Shown in pieces: positions 48,207 through 60,915 of a DNA stretch of 64,000 nucleotides; the stretch's first letter is position 1, and each line of letters starts with the position of its first letter. The DNA is taken from NCBI GenBank assembly GCA_022842325.1, contig JALHPU010000002.1, positions 124,001-188,000 on the forward strand, written 5' to 3'. The notes below the pieces were generated by a model. The model ran no database searches and was not told the DNA's origin. It saw nothing but the letters and a program-made list of their open reading frames with translations. The translations under genes were made by a program, and so were the position numbers. Source of the DNA: Sulfuritalea sp. GTDB taxonomy: Bacteria; Pseudomonadota; Gammaproteobacteria; Burkholderiales; Rhodocyclaceae.

Positions 48207-48742
48207 TACCTGGCTTTCGATGCCAGCTTGACGGTTTCGCCGGCGATCATGAAGGCGCCGCGGCCGCGATGGTGCAGCGTGCGCGGGTCCTTGCAGGCGG
48301 GATCGATCCAGGCCTGCTGCACTTCGAGCACGAAGAAGTTGTAGCGGTTCACCAGCCGCGTATCGGCCACGCGGCATTCGAGGTTGGCGTAGCACTCGGC
48401 GATCAGCGGCGCGTCGACGGTCCTGGCCGGCAGCGGCGTCAGGCCGAAGGCCTCGAACTTGTCCACGCGGCGACCGGAGGTGTTGCCGCAGCCGATCACC
48501 TTGTCCGCGATGTCCGCAGTCGGGATGTTGAGCACGCATTGCCGCGTCGCCATCAGCGCTTCGAAGATGAGGTGGCGGCCGCTGATGAGGCAGCCCACCA
48601 GCGGCGGCTCGAACTCCATCATCATGTGCCAGGACATGGCCATGACGTTGAACTTGCCTTTGTGTGCGGTGCTGAGCAGCAGCACCGGGCCCGGTTCGAG
48701 CAGGCCATAAACTTTTGACAGGGGATAGCTGCGTTTTGCCAT
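48206..48742 (-). CDS. Flavin reductase family protein (FMN-binding split barrel)
   Basis: 178-residue flavin-binding protein. MAKRSYPLSKVYGLLEPGPV, followed by FNVMAMSWHMMMEFEPPLVG (the flavin-binding strand region) and CYANLECRVADTRLVNRYNF. It belongs to the flavin reductase-like/DIM6 group; substrate unknown. The ATG at 48742 has GAGGTGA upstream and lies four bases after the PAP2 stop. The pair forms an operon. Confidence 0.85.
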   Translation of the reverse strand: MAKRSYPLSKVYGLLEPGPVLLLSTAHKGKFNVMAMSWHMMMEFEPPLVGCLISGRHLIFEALMATRQCVLNIPTADIADKVIGCGNTSGRRVDKFEAFGLTPLPARTVDAPLIAECYANLECRVADTRLVNRYNFFVLEVQQAWIDPACKDPRTLHHRGRGAFMIAGETVKLASKAR

Positions 48743-48746
48743 GTCG

Positions 48747-49391
48747 TCACCTCGTTTCGCCGGCACCCGGTTGATCAACTTTCTGCCACAACGGCAGGCT
48801 GCGCAGGGCCATGACCCAGAGCAGCGCGGCGACCATGCCGAAGGCCACGTCGCTCGGGAAATGGACTTGCAGATAAACGCGGGAAAGCGCGACCGCCGCG
48901 ATCAGCAGGCCGCCCGCCAGTGCCTCGCCATACGCCAAACGCGCGCCCGGTCGCAACAGCCAGGCGGCGACCAGGGCGGTCGCCTGCATGGCATGGGCAC
49001 TGGGAAAGCTGGCGTCGTCCGGCATGGCGATCAAGGCCGGGAACAGCTCCGGCCGCGGCCGTTCGATGGCCAGCTTGGCCAGGCGCGCCAGAATGGCGGC
49101 GCCGATCAGCGCGGCCGGCACGAAGGCCGCGGCGTGTGGCGGCGCGCCGCGACTTGCGCGCCATGCCAGCAGTAAGGCGGCCGGCAGCAGGACATACAGC
49201 GAACCGAGCCAGGTGAGGATCATGAATCCCCGATCGAGCCAGCCTGTGCGCCACGCGTTTAGCGTTGTCAGGCCGGCGACGTCGAGCGCCGGCACGGCAC
49301 AGGGCCGCCCGGGGCAGACCAGCAGGGCGCCGCATGCCAGCACCAGCAGGGCCGCGCTGGCCAGTGCCGCAGCTAACGACGCTTGCTTCAT
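48747..49391 (-). CDS. PAP2 family phosphatase
   Basis: 214-residue membrane phosphatase. The three PAP2 motifs are KLAIERPRP, PSAHAMQATA (PSGH variant) and SRVYLQVHFPSDV. About five membrane helices. By family it removes phosphate from phosphatidic acid, PGP or undecaprenyl pyrophosphate. GGAGAA lies just before ATG 49391. It is divergent from the ene-reductase gene with 110 bp between. Confidence 0.9.
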   Translation of the reverse strand: MKQASLAAALASAALLVLACGALLVCPGRPCAVPALDVAGLTTLNAWRTGWLDRGFMILTWLGSLYVLLPAALLLAWRASRGAPPHAAAFVPAALIGAAILARLAKLAIERPRPELFPALIAMPDDASFPSAHAMQATALVAAWLLRPGARLAYGEALAGGLLIAAVALSRVYLQVHFPSDVAFGMVAALLWVMALRSLPLWQKVDQPGAGETR

Positions 49392-49501
49392 AGGTTCTCC
49401 TGCTTTGCCGGATTCAACATTGTCATCGCTTTCCGCCCGTTCCGCATCGACGCTGCCGCGGCGCTGGTATCCTGCCCATCCGTCTGCACTGGATCCCAAC
49501 C

Positions 49502-50575
49502 ATGACCACGCTTTTCACTCCGCTCACGCTCGGCGCCATCGCGGCGCCCAATCGCATTTTCATGGCACCGCTGACCCGCTGCCGCGCCGGCGCCGAACAC
49601 CTGCCCAACGCCATGATGGCGGAATACTATGCGCAGCGCGCCGGTGCCGGACTGATCATCGCCGAGGCCACGATGGCGATGGAAGGCAACTCGGCCTTCT
49701 GGCGCGAGCCGGGCATCCATTCTGCGGCCCAGGTCGCCGGCTGGAAACTGACCACCGATGCCGTGCATGCGGCCGGGGGCAGGATTTTCCTGCAGATCTG
49801 GCACGGCGGGCGCGCCTGCCATCCGCTGCTCAACGGCGGCGCGCAACCCGTGGCGCCCAGCGCGATCGCCATCACCGGCGACGAAGTGAATACGCCGCAG
49901 GGCAAGCAGCCCTATGTCGTGCCGCGCGAACTGCGCGACGACGAACTGCCCGGCATCATCGCCGGATTCCGCAAGGCCGCGGAGAACGCCAAGGCCGCCG
50001 GCTTCGACGGGGTCGAGGTGCATGGCGCCAACGGCTACCTGCTCGACGAGTTCCTGCGCAACGGCGCCAACCAGCGCAGCGGGCCCTATGGCGGCAGTAT
50101 CGAGAACCGCGCGCGGCTGATGCTGGAAGTAATCGAAGCGGTCAGCGCGGTCTGGGGCAGCGAACGCGTCGGACTGCGCATTTCGCTGCTGAACAGCTAC
50201 AACAGCATGATCGACAGCGACCCGATCGGCCTCGCGACCTGGCTCGCGGGCCGGCTCAACGACTGCAAGCTGGCCTACCTGCATGTCATGCGCGGCGATT
50301 TCTTCGGCCAGCAGAAAGGCGATGTGATGACGCCAATCCGGGCCAACTACCAGGGCGTGCTGGTCGCCAACATGGGCTACACGCCGGCTGAGGCCGCCGA
50401 TGCGGTGGCAGCCGGCAAGGTCGATGCGGTGGCCTTCGGCACCAGCTTCCTGGCCAATCCCGACCTGCCGGCGCGGATCGAGGCCGGCGCGGCGCTGAAC
50501 AAGCCTGATCCGGCGAAGTTCTACAGCCCGGGTCCCGAAGGCTATACCGACTATCCGACCCTGATCGCGGCCTGA
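49502..50575 (+). CDS. Old-yellow-enzyme ene-reductase (NemA-like)
   Basis: 357-residue FMN-dependent flavoprotein. [20 protein letters not shown], the catalytic [12 protein letters not shown] segment, [20 protein letters not shown] and [13 protein letters not shown] are all standard. It reduces activated C=C bonds (enones, maleimides, nitro compounds) with NADPH. No regulator nearby. Full length. Confidence 0.95.
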   Translation: MTTLFTPLTLGAIAAPNRIFMAPLTRCRAGAEHLPNAMMAEYYAQRAGAGLIIAEATMAMEGNSAFWREPGIHSAAQVAGWKLTTDAVHAAGGRIFLQIWHGGRACHPLLNGGAQPVAPSAIAITGDEVNTPQGKQPYVVPRELRDDELPGIIAGFRKAAENAKAAGFDGVEVHGANGYLLDEFLRNGANQRSGPYGGSIENRARLMLEVIEAVSAVWGSERVGLRISLLNSYNSMIDSDPIGLATWLAGRLNDCKLAYLHVMRGDFFGQQKGDVMTPIRANYQGVLVANMGYTPAEAADAVAAGKVDAVAFGTSFLANPDLPARIEAGAALNKPDPAKFYSPGPEGYTDYPTLIAA

Positions 50576-50594
50576 TTCGCGGGAGTGCGATGAC

Positions 50595-51260
50595 ATGAAC
50601 ATCGAACTGACGCTGCACGAGACCCGCGTCATCGGCTGCCTGATCGAGAAGGAGATTACGACGCCGGAGCAGTATCCGCTGTCGCTCAACGCGCTGACCA
50701 ATGCCTGTAACCAGCGCAGCAATCGCGAGCCGGTGCTGGACCTGGACGAGGTCACGGTACAGCAGGTGCTCGATAGCCTGGTCAAGAAATACTTTGTCAA
50801 TGAGCACGGCGGTTTCGGCAGTCGCGTGCCGAAGTTTCAGCATCGCTTCTGCAACAGCAACTACGGCACGCTGAAGTTCACGCCGCAGGAACTCGGCGTC
50901 GTCTGCGAACTGTTTTTGCGCGGCCCGCAGACGCCGGGGGAACTGCGCAGCCACACCGCCCGCCTTTGCCGCTTCGGCGACGTGACGGAAGTCGAGGCGG
51001 TGTTGCAGCAGCTCGCCGAACGTGAGGACGGCCCTTTCGTCGTACGTCTGCCGCGCGAGCCGGGCAGGCGCGAATCACGCTACGCGCATTTGTTCAGCGG
51101 CGAAATTGCCCAGGGCGCGGAGCACGAAGATGTAGCTGTTCGTGCCGAAGCCTCACTGGCGACCGTAGAGCGCCTGGCGCAGCTCGAACAGCGCATCGCG
51201 GCGCTGGAGGCCGAGGTGGCCGCGCTCAAGCAACAGGGTGCGGACCCGGCCGCCAGCTGA
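50595..51260 (+). CDS. yceH: YceH family protein (DUF480)
   Basis: 221-residue DUF480 protein. [40 protein letters not shown] and [20 protein letters not shown] are the signature segments; two winged-helix units are expected. The C-terminus is a short coiled coil ([19 protein letters not shown]). Function in the cell is unknown. It begins 19 bp after the ene-reductase and may be co-transcribed. Confidence 0.93.
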   Translation: MNIELTLHETRVIGCLIEKEITTPEQYPLSLNALTNACNQRSNREPVLDLDEVTVQQVLDSLVKKYFVNEHGGFGSRVPKFQHRFCNSNYGTLKFTPQELGVVCELFLRGPQTPGELRSHTARLCRFGDVTEVEAVLQQLAEREDGPFVVRLPREPGRRESRYAHLFSGEIAQGAEHEDVAVRAEASLATVERLAQLEQRIAALEAEVAALKQQGADPAAS

Positions 51261-51283
51261 GCCGCGCACCTGCGGCGGATATT

Positions 51284-51700
51284 TCATGCGTCGCCGACGC
51301 GACCGCGCAAGGCCTTCTGTTTGCCGCGCAGGACCTTGCTGTCGACGCGGCGTTTCTGCGAGCCGCGGGTCGGCTTGGTGGCACGCCGCAATTGCGGCAC
51401 GAAGGCGGCCTGCGCGATCAGTTCATGCAGCCGCGCCAGCGCGGCAAAGCTGTTGCGCTCGAGGCTGCGGAATTGCTGCGCCTTGATCACCACCACGCCG
51501 TCGGCGCTGATGCGCTGGTCGCGGAATTTCAGCAGCCGCGTCTTGATTGCTTCCGGCAGAGAGGATGCCCGGATGTCGAAGCGCAGGTGCACGGCGTTCG
51601 ACACCTTGTTGACGTTCTGCCCGCCCGCACCCTGAGCGCGTATGGCGGTAATTTCGACCTCGTCGTCGCGCAGTTGAAATACGGGTTGGGGACTGTGCAT
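51284..51700 (-). CDS. arfB: Ribosome-rescue peptidyl-tRNA hydrolase ArfB
   Basis: 138-residue release-factor-like hydrolase. The GGQ motif is in RAQGAGGQNVNKVSNAVHLR at about 21-40, and the C-terminus is a basic tail (ATKPTRGSQKRRVDSKVLRG) that enters the empty mRNA channel of stalled ribosomes. No stop-codon recognition domain, as expected for ArfB. Convergent with yceH. Confidence 0.93.
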   Translation of the reverse strand: MHSPQPVFQLRDDEVEITAIRAQGAGGQNVNKVSNAVHLRFDIRASSLPEAIKTRLLKFRDQRISADGVVVIKAQQFRSLERNSFAALARLHELIAQAAFVPQLRRATKPTRGSQKRRVDSKVLRGKQKALRGRVGDA

Positions 51701-51739
51701 GGCGCTCGCTTGCGTGATCAGGTCGGGACTGCGGGCACA

Positions 51740-51768
51740 AGAGTCGGCGCTGGCGCTACGGCGGCGAT
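51740..51768 (+). repeat. Dispersed GTCGGCGC element, copy 8
   Basis: AGAGTCGGCGCTGGCGCTAC then GGCGGC, the closest match to the copy inside the SPFH gene. It lies in the 98-bp gap between arfB and the histidine phosphatase gene. Confidence 0.55.
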
Positions 51769-51798
51769 TCTGGCGCGGACGAGAGATTGAATCGAAAC

Positions 51799-52359
51799 TC
51801 AGTTGGCCTGGATCGCACCGAGCAGGCGTGGCGACCCTGTGCCGTTCAGTTCGAACAGGCTGCCACCACCCGAGACGGTGCCTGCCTCAGTAAACGCATT
51901 GATGGTGAACTGGTGGGTCACCAGCACGACCGGCGGCCCCTGGGTAGGCAGCGCCGCGAGAAAGGCCCGCAGGCGGGCGATGGTGGCCTCGCGCCGCTCC
52001 GGTTGCGGGTAGAAGGAATTGAGCGCCGGCAGCGGTTCGACCGGGCCGAGCTCGAGCAGGCGGGCGGTTTCGAGGCAACGGCACCACTGGCTGGAATAAA
52101 TTCTTGCCCGCACAATGCCGGCCTGCGCCAGTCGGCGGCCGAGCGTCGTTGCCTGGGCCCGGCCCGCGGCGTCGAGGTTGCGCTGGGTGGCGCAGTCGTC
52201 GAGCCTGAAATTCGGCGGATCGCCGTTGCCGGGTGCGGTGGCGTGGCGCAACATCAGTACGCGGCCGGGCTGGGCCAGCTCACTCAGCGCTATGGGGTTT
52301 GCTGCCAGCGCCGCCTGGGCGAGGAATGCCAGCAGTCCGCAGATTATCGCGACGCGCAT
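51799..52359 (-). CDS. Exported histidine phosphatase family protein
   Basis: 186-residue periplasmic protein. Signal peptide MRVAIICGLLAFLAQAALA, then LMLRHATAPGNGDPP (RHG-type motif with RHA), YSSQWCRCLETARLL, and the second active His in VLVTHQFTINAF. The architecture is that of small secreted phosphoglycerate-mutase-like phosphatases; substrate unknown. Monocistronic. Confidence 0.87.
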   Translation of the reverse strand: MRVAIICGLLAFLAQAALAANPIALSELAQPGRVLMLRHATAPGNGDPPNFRLDDCATQRNLDAAGRAQATTLGRRLAQAGIVRARIYSSQWCRCLETARLLELGPVEPLPALNSFYPQPERREATIARLRAFLAALPTQGPPVVLVTHQFTINAFTEAGTVSGGGSLFELNGTGSPRLLGAIQAN

Positions 52360-52399
52360 GACGCGTTACGGCGGCTTGGCCGAGGCGGAAAATCCCGGC

Positions 52400-52837
52400 T
52401 CAGGCCGCGCTGCACTTGCCGATCGCCAGGGCCGGCGTGTTCTCGCCTTCCCGTGACATGCCGCTCTTGTCGCCGTCGCTCCAGTAGCCGATCGGGTAGA
52501 AATAGAGGAAGCGAAGATTCCGGTTGTTGAAGCGAATGTCGAATACGCCGGAACAAAACAGGTTGCCGGCTTCATTGAAGTCCTTTTCGCAGGTTGCACC
52601 GGGCCGGCTGTCGCCAACTTCCTTGGCCTCCCACGCGTGCGACTTCTGCTTGCTTCTGGTGATGACGAGTTTTTTCTCGGAGCGGAAGTCCGCACTTTTC
52701 CATTTCTTCTTGCCGCCATCGAAAGAGAAGCCGGTGGTCAGCTCGGCCACGCAAACGTAGGAATCGGCCGCGCTTGCGTTGAACGTCAGAAGCATGCCAA
52801 ACAGGAAAGCGCTGAAACAGCGAATCGGCGACATCAT
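52400..52837 (-). CDS. Hypothetical exported protein, 145 aa
   Basis: Signal peptide (PIRCFSAFLFGMLLTFNASA) followed by a small domain with four Cys that may form disulfides (VCVAELTTGFSFDGGKKKWK … CEKDF … FCSGVF … GKCSAA). The start at 52837 has GGAGA six bases upstream; ATGs at 52843 and 52834 are close. No family recognised. The 200 bp between it and the next gene show nothing I can identify. Confidence 0.7.
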   Translation of the reverse strand: MMSPIRCFSAFLFGMLLTFNASAADSYVCVAELTTGFSFDGGKKKWKSADFRSEKKLVITRSKQKSHAWEAKEVGDSRPGATCEKDFNEAGNLFCSGVFDIRFNNRNLRFLYFYPIGYWSDGDKSGMSREGENTPALAIGKCSAA

Positions 52838-53037
52838 GTGCATTCTCCCGAGCGAAATGGCCGACAGTGTCGGTGTTGGCACCGCGTCTGCCGATCGGCC
52901 AATGTTAGCGGGGGAATTGTGCTGGCGCAAGCCGGCGCCTCGCACTATCGAGGACATTCATGCTGGCAGCGGGATACGTCCGGCCTTGCGGCGCGAATCA
53001 TGGCGCCGCCCGAGTTCGACAAGTCGATGGACCGTGC

Positions 53038-53529
53038 TCAGTGATGCGCCAGGGAACTGGATTCCAGCGCGGCGAAACTTTCACTTTCCGCCTGGCGCGC
53101 CAGTGAGCGCATCAGCGGAGCCTGTACGGTGTCGGAAATATGCGAAGTCAGCTGGCGATCTACAAGAATCAGCTGGGCCAGCAGGCGACCCCGATCGGCA
53201 TCCAGTGCGCAGGAGCGCAACAGCTCCAGTTGGGCCAGCACTACGCTATGCATTTCACGATGCACCGGGTCGGGGATCGAGCTGAGGCAGGCCATCAGCT
53301 GTTCCTCCTGCCTGAAGCTGGCGCGGGTACAGTCAATGAGCCGATCCAGCGCATCCAGAAAATGCTTTTTGGATTTTTTCTCCAGATACATTCGCAGGAC
53401 TTCAACCTGGGCATCGACGAGTTCGTGACGCAGATTGAACGGATTTCCGTCGGCAGAAACGCTCCGCGTGGAAGGGAATGTCGCGGATTTCGAGGGCGCG
53501 GGATCAAGGGTGTTTTTCGACGTCGACAC
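53038..53529 (-). CDS. Helical-bundle protein, hemerythrin-like
   Basis: 163-residue cytoplasmic protein. After a disordered 30-residue start, residues 33-150 are four helices (HELVDAQVEVLRMYLEKKSK, RASFRQEEQLMACLSSIPDP, VHREMHSVVLAQLELLRSCA and LTSHISDTVQAPLMRSL). The spacing of His and Glu (FRQEE, HREMH, TSHISD) recalls bacteriohemerythrin, but the full seven-ligand pattern is not evident, so iron binding is uncertain. Confidence 0.6.
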   Translation of the reverse strand: MSTSKNTLDPAPSKSATFPSTRSVSADGNPFNLRHELVDAQVEVLRMYLEKKSKKHFLDALDRLIDCTRASFRQEEQLMACLSSIPDPVHREMHSVVLAQLELLRSCALDADRGRLLAQLILVDRQLTSHISDTVQAPLMRSLARQAESESFAALESSSLAHH

Positions 53530-53626
53530 TTTTTATCTCCCTGGATAGCAGATCGAGGCATGCAGCAACTTCAAGTATAGCCATGATCGGTGCATGGTCA
53601 AATCTGGTTTCGGACGGAGCCACCGT

Positions 53627-54316
53627 TCAGCCGGTGGCGGTGTCGCGGCGCCGCGTAAGCTGCTCGAGACGCTGTTTTTCCGATATGACCTTGTTCGCGT
53701 AGGCCTGCTCCGAGTCGTCGCTGGCACCCCCGTAATACTGGAGACCCAGCATCAGGTCGCCCTGGCGGCGGATTGCTTCATGCAGGATCTGGGCCCCCAG
53801 TTCAACGTTGGTCACCGGGTCCAGAAATGAAGCTTTGTCGCCGACTTTGGCCAGCTTGTCCTGGTGGTAGCGCGGAATGATCTGCATCAGGCCCTGGGCG
53901 CCCATGTTGCTCTGGGCGTAGGGGTTGAATCCCGATTCGATGCTGATCACGGCCACGATCAGCAGTGGATCCAGGTTGCGCCGGCGGGCGGCGTTCTGTG
54001 CCGCCTCGAACACGGGTTGCAGCGCTGTCGGCGAGACCCGATAGCGTTGCGAGACGAAATCGAGTGCCGCGGACATGGCGGAGCTCAGCGACGGCCGGGC
54101 TTTCTCGGCTTTCCCCTGGGGCAGGGGCTGGTTCAGGGCAACCCTGGACAAGACTTGTTCACTGGAACCGAACACGTCGATGTTGCTGGTCAGGCCGGCG
54201 CCGAGGACAATCATCAGCGCTGCGCCGACAACCGCCACGAGGTCGATATGCAGGTAGTGGAGGATGGCATTGCTGCCACGCGTAACGAAATACCGATGAG
54301 AAAGAGTTGCGGACAA
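53627..54316 (-). CDS. Lytic transglycosylase, SLT domain
   Basis: 229-residue protein with one N-terminal membrane helix (LVAVVGAALMIVLGAGL, about 26-42). The SLT domain (about 100-215) has the catalytic Glu in ISIESGFNPYAQSNMGAQGL followed by MQIIPRYH, and LGLQYYGGASDDSEQAY as the usual last motif. It cleaves peptidoglycan in the periplasm. The 237 bp between it and the phasin gene show no gene. Confidence 0.9.
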   Translation of the reverse strand: MSATLSHRYFVTRGSNAILHYLHIDLVAVVGAALMIVLGAGLTSNIDVFGSSEQVLSRVALNQPLPQGKAEKARPSLSSAMSAALDFVSQRYRVSPTALQPVFEAAQNAARRRNLDPLLIVAVISIESGFNPYAQSNMGAQGLMQIIPRYHQDKLAKVGDKASFLDPVTNVELGAQILHEAIRRQGDLMLGLQYYGGASDDSEQAYANKVISEKQRLEQLTRRRDTATG

Positions 54317-54553
54317 GATTTCTCCTTTGCTTTAGGCGGCACCTGCAGGCCTGCACCAAGTCCAGGCAACCGCTGGCGGTTGCTGGTGGAAGCTGGGGGC
54401 ATATGGGCTGTTGATGCCGCTTGGGCCTTGCTGCTGCCCTGCTATCGCTTTGCAGCGACGATGACGGTCGATCGGAAAAAAGCTGGGCGCTCGTGGCCCG
54501 GTGTGGGAGCCTGCCGGGAGCAGCACTCCGAAGAAGTACGGTAAGAGATCTGC

Positions 54554-55084
54554 CTAAGCGGCTTTTTTGCCCTGCATGAGCGCAAATTTTGTTGCCACGA
54601 CCAGATTGGCTTCGGCCAGTTCGCCGGCCTGTCTGGCTGCCTTGTTGATGCTGTCATACGCCGAGTTGGCGGCCGAAAGTGCCGAGCGCAGGGTATTCAA
54701 CGCGAGATCCGAGCCCGCCGGAGCGGTCTTGACCGCCTGGTCCAGCTGCATGCCCAGGTTCGTGTTCAATTCCGAAACCTGCGACTCCACGACTTTGGAC
54801 AAGGCTTCGCGGGTCTGATTCGCGATTTCGTAAACCTTGCGCGAGTAGTCAGCGGCTTTTTCGGCATCGGTCTTGGCCAGCTTGCCCTGCAGGGATAGCA
54901 AGGCTTGTGCATCCCCGGCGGCCAGCAAGGCGCGGCTGGTATCGGCGCCTTGTTCCATCAGGGTTCGGGCCGTATTGAGATTCAGTGCGGCAAGGCGCTC
55001 CATGCCGGCGAACGTGGCGCTGGCCAGGCTGGCGAGGGTTTCGATGCCAGCGGCGGTGTTGAATTGGTCGGGTACGGTGTACAT
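54554..55084 (-). CDS. Phasin family protein (PHA granule-associated)
   Basis: 176-residue all-helical amphipathic protein. MYTVPDQFNTAAGIETLASL, then RLAALNLNTARTLMEQGADT and KVYEIANQTREALSKVVESQ match the phasin_2 family, which coats polyhydroxyalkanoate granules. Implies PHA storage in this organism, although no PHA synthase is in the window. ATG 55084 has GGAG seven bases before it and a good sigma-70 promoter about 90 bp upstream. Confidence 0.88.
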   Translation of the reverse strand: MYTVPDQFNTAAGIETLASLASATFAGMERLAALNLNTARTLMEQGADTSRALLAAGDAQALLSLQGKLAKTDAEKAADYSRKVYEIANQTREALSKVVESQVSELNTNLGMQLDQAVKTAPAGSDLALNTLRSALSAANSAYDSINKAARQAGELAEANLVVATKFALMQGKKAA

Positions 55085-55168
55085 GGTGATCTCCTGACAA
55101 GGCTTGAGACCGGTAGAGATGCTCCCGGCCAGCCAATTAGCAATCATTGGTGCACTGCAATATCGTGT

Positions 55169-55197
55169 AAGTTAAATGACTTAGCTTGTTTTGTCAA
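55169..55197 (-). promoter_or_regulatory. Sigma-70 promoter of the phasin gene
   Basis: On the minus strand: -35 TTGACA at 55197-55192, 17-bp spacer, -10 TAACTT at 55174-55169; start expected near 55162. The 323-bp gene-free stretch 55085-55407 contains this promoter, the gyrB terminator at 55290-55317 and nothing else I can identify. Confidence 0.7.
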
Positions 55198-55289
55198 GCC
55201 AATCCTGTTGCGATGCAACACATTGGATTCGGTGGCGGCCCGGTGGCGCTGAGTTCAGCGCCAGGGCGAAACCGGGCGGTGGAAGGGCG

Positions 55290-55317
55290 AAAAAAGCCCG
55301 ATACCGCAGTATCGGGC
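55290..55317 (-). terminator. Rho-independent terminator of gyrB
   Basis: On the minus strand a perfect 9-bp stem GCCCGATAC / GTATCGGGC with a 4-base loop is followed by six T. It lies about 90 bp after the gyrB stop codon. Confidence 0.93.
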
Positions 55318-55407
55318 GAATCCAATCCTTGCGGATCAGAGGAGGAGTAAGAGCATCCTATAACTCCCGAGCGCCCATGTTTAGGCGCAAGCCTCTAAGC
55401 CTGGAAC

Positions 55408-58996
<3,589 letters not shown>

Positions 58997-59204
58997 ATAT
59001 AGAACTCTTATAATTAATAAGGGAAGCTCTTGGCTGTGAATAACCTGATATTTTCTAATGAATACAAAGTATTGTAACGTGGATAAGCGGGTTGATAACT
59101 ACTTGATCGAATTGTGAGCGATTGTGGATGAATTCTGCAGGAGTGCACTGTAGCGGGCCTTATCCACAATCTTTCAAGCTTTGGTTCATTGCTTTCCTCA
59201 CAGG
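58997..59204. other. Chromosomal replication origin (oriC), between dnaA and dnaN
   Basis: 208 bp without a gene, clearly AT-rich, with four DnaA-box-like 9-mers: TTATTCACA (59035-59043, reverse), TTATCCACG (59078-59086, reverse), TCATCCACA (59123-59131, reverse) and the perfect TTATCCACA (59160-59168, forward). AT-rich stretches (CTTATAATTAATAAGG at 59007-59022 and TCTAATGAATACAAAGTATT at 59054) could be the unwinding element. The dnaA–oriC–dnaN order and box cluster strongly suggest the origin; strand asymmetry of the genes fits. Confidence 0.85.
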
Positions 59205-60572
59205 CTAGCCTTTGATGGTTTGCATCAGGACATGCAGGTCGTTATTGAGCCGCGTGTCCTTGCTGCGCAGATCGAGGATCGTGCGGCAGGCGTGCATTAC
59301 GGTGGTGTGATCGCGACCGCCGAAGGCTTCGCCGATTTCAGGCAGACTGTGCGAAGTCAATTCACGGGTAAGCCACATTGCTACCTGGCGTGGTCTGGCG
59401 ATGGCGCGGGTGCGTTTCTGGGAGTACATGTCAGCAACCTTGATCTTGTAGAAGTCGGACACGGTTTTCTGCACCAGTTCCAGCGATATCTGACGGTTGG
59501 TGGCGCCGATGATGTCGCGCAAGGCTTCCTTGGCCACATCGAGATTGATTTCGCGACCGTGAAAGCGGGCGTAGGCAACGACGCGATTGAGTGCGCCCTC
59601 GAGTTCCCTGACGTTGGAGCGAAGGTTTTTTGCGATCAGGAAGGAAACTTCATCTGAAATGTTGATGTGTTCCGCTTCAGCCTTCTTCTTGAGGATGGCA
59701 ATGCGCATCTCGAGTTCAGGAGGCTCTATGGCGACGGTCAGTCCCCAGTCGAAGCGCGAGACCAGACGCTCTTCCAGGCCCTGAACATCCTTTGGATACG
59801 TATCGCAGGTAATGATGATTTGTTTTTTCGCCTCGACCAGGGCGTTGAAGGCGTAGAAAAACTCCTCCTGCGTTCGATCCTTGCGATTGAAAAACTGGAT
59901 GTCGTCGATCAGCAGCAGGTCCAGAGAGCGGTAGTAGCGTTTGAAGGCTTCACGCGAATTCTGCTGGAAAGCTCGCACCACGTCCGAGAAATAGTCTTCA
60001 GCATGCACGTAGCGTACTTCCATGCTTGGATTGGCGCTGAAAATCGAATTCCCGATGGCATGGATCAGGTGCGTCTTGCCCAGGCCGACGCCGCCGTATA
60101 TGAACAGGGGGTTGTAGGCTACCCCCGGGTTCATTGCCACCTGTTGGGCTGCCGCACGCGCCAGATCGTTGGCACGGCCGGTAACCAGGGTATCGAAGGT
60201 GAACTCGGCGTTCAATCGGGTCTTTTCGTAGGCCGGATCGCCACTTTTCGGGATTGCAGCAGGAGCGGGCGCATCGGCTGCCGCCAGCAGCTCTATGCTG
60301 TCGGCGACCGGCGGCGCATCTGCAACCGAGTCGGCAACGCCGAGGCTGATGCTGACCGGCGCGGAAAAAAACTCCCGGCCCAAAGCCTCGATCTGGGGCA
60401 GGTAGCGCTCTCTGACCCATTGCATAACGAAGCGGTTGGGTGCAACCAAACGGAAGCAGCCCGGTCCTATTTCATCGTTTTCCAGGCGTAGGCCTTTTAT
60501 CCAGGTGTTGAACTGCTGGGCAGGAAGATCCTGCTCGAAGCGGTTCATACAGACGGACCAGAATTCATTCAT
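59205..60572 (-). CDS. dnaA: Chromosomal replication initiator DnaA
   Basis: 455-residue AAA+ initiator. Domain I MNEFWSVCMNRFEQDLPAQQ; linker about 85-120; AAA+ with Walker A IYGGVGLGKTHLIHAIGNSI and Walker B LLLIDDIQFF; C-terminal DNA-binding helix with the DnaA signature GGRDHTTVMHACRTI. Complete. Divergent from rpmH with a 208-bp gap that contains another DnaA box. Confidence 0.98.
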   Translation of the reverse strand: MNEFWSVCMNRFEQDLPAQQFNTWIKGLRLENDEIGPGCFRLVAPNRFVMQWVRERYLPQIEALGREFFSAPVSISLGVADSVADAPPVADSIELLAAADAPAPAAIPKSGDPAYEKTRLNAEFTFDTLVTGRANDLARAAAQQVAMNPGVAYNPLFIYGGVGLGKTHLIHAIGNSIFSANPSMEVRYVHAEDYFSDVVRAFQQNSREAFKRYYRSLDLLLIDDIQFFNRKDRTQEEFFYAFNALVEAKKQIIITCDTYPKDVQGLEERLVSRFDWGLTVAIEPPELEMRIAILKKKAEAEHINISDEVSFLIAKNLRSNVRELEGALNRVVAYARFHGREINLDVAKEALRDIIGATNRQISLELVQKTVSDFYKIKVADMYSQKRTRAIARPRQVAMWLTRELTSHSLPEIGEAFGGRDHTTVMHACRTILDLRSKDTRLNNDLHVLMQTIKG

Positions 60573-60690
60573 GGTAAGCGGATGGATTCGGGACGAGAGA
60601 CAGGAAGTGTGGTTGCAGACGAATGTAATGTTGTTATTTTGGGGCCCGTTGGTGTCGGGTTGGAGCGCATTCTAGCCGTTTCATAAAAAG

Positions 60691-60748
60691 TTATCCACAG
60701 CCTCGGGAAGTTGTTGTCCTTGACAAATCGGTCGTGAAACGCTGTAAT
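60691..60748 (+). promoter_or_regulatory. rpmH promoter with adjacent DnaA box
   Basis: A perfect DnaA box TTATCCACA at 60691-60699 lies 20 bp before a near-ideal sigma-70 promoter: -35 TTGACA at 60720-60725, 17-bp spacer, -10 TGTAAT at 60743-60748. It would drive rpmH–rnpA–yidD–yidC. The box may serve control of dnaA, whose promoter runs the opposite way in this gap, or of rpmH. Confidence 0.8.
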
Positions 60749-60780
60749 CCGCCGTTTTTCTTAATTCAAGGGATATAGCC

Positions 60781-60915
60781 ATGAAACGCACCTACCAGCC
60801 TTCGGTTGTGCGCCGTAAGCGTACCCACGGCTTCCTAGTGCGCATGCGTACTCGTGGCGGTCGTGCTGTGATACGTGCGCGACGTGCCAAGGGCCGTCAT
60901 CGTCTCGGCGTCTGA
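60781..60915 (+). CDS. rpmH: 50S ribosomal protein L34
   Basis: 44-residue highly basic ribosomal protein, [20 protein letters not shown] … [13 protein letters not shown], identical in pattern to bacterial L34. It begins the origin-proximal operon rpmH–rnpA–yidD–yidC–mnmE. Confidence 0.98.
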   Translation: MKRTYQPSVVRRKRTHGFLVRMRTRGGRAVIRARRAKGRHRLGV

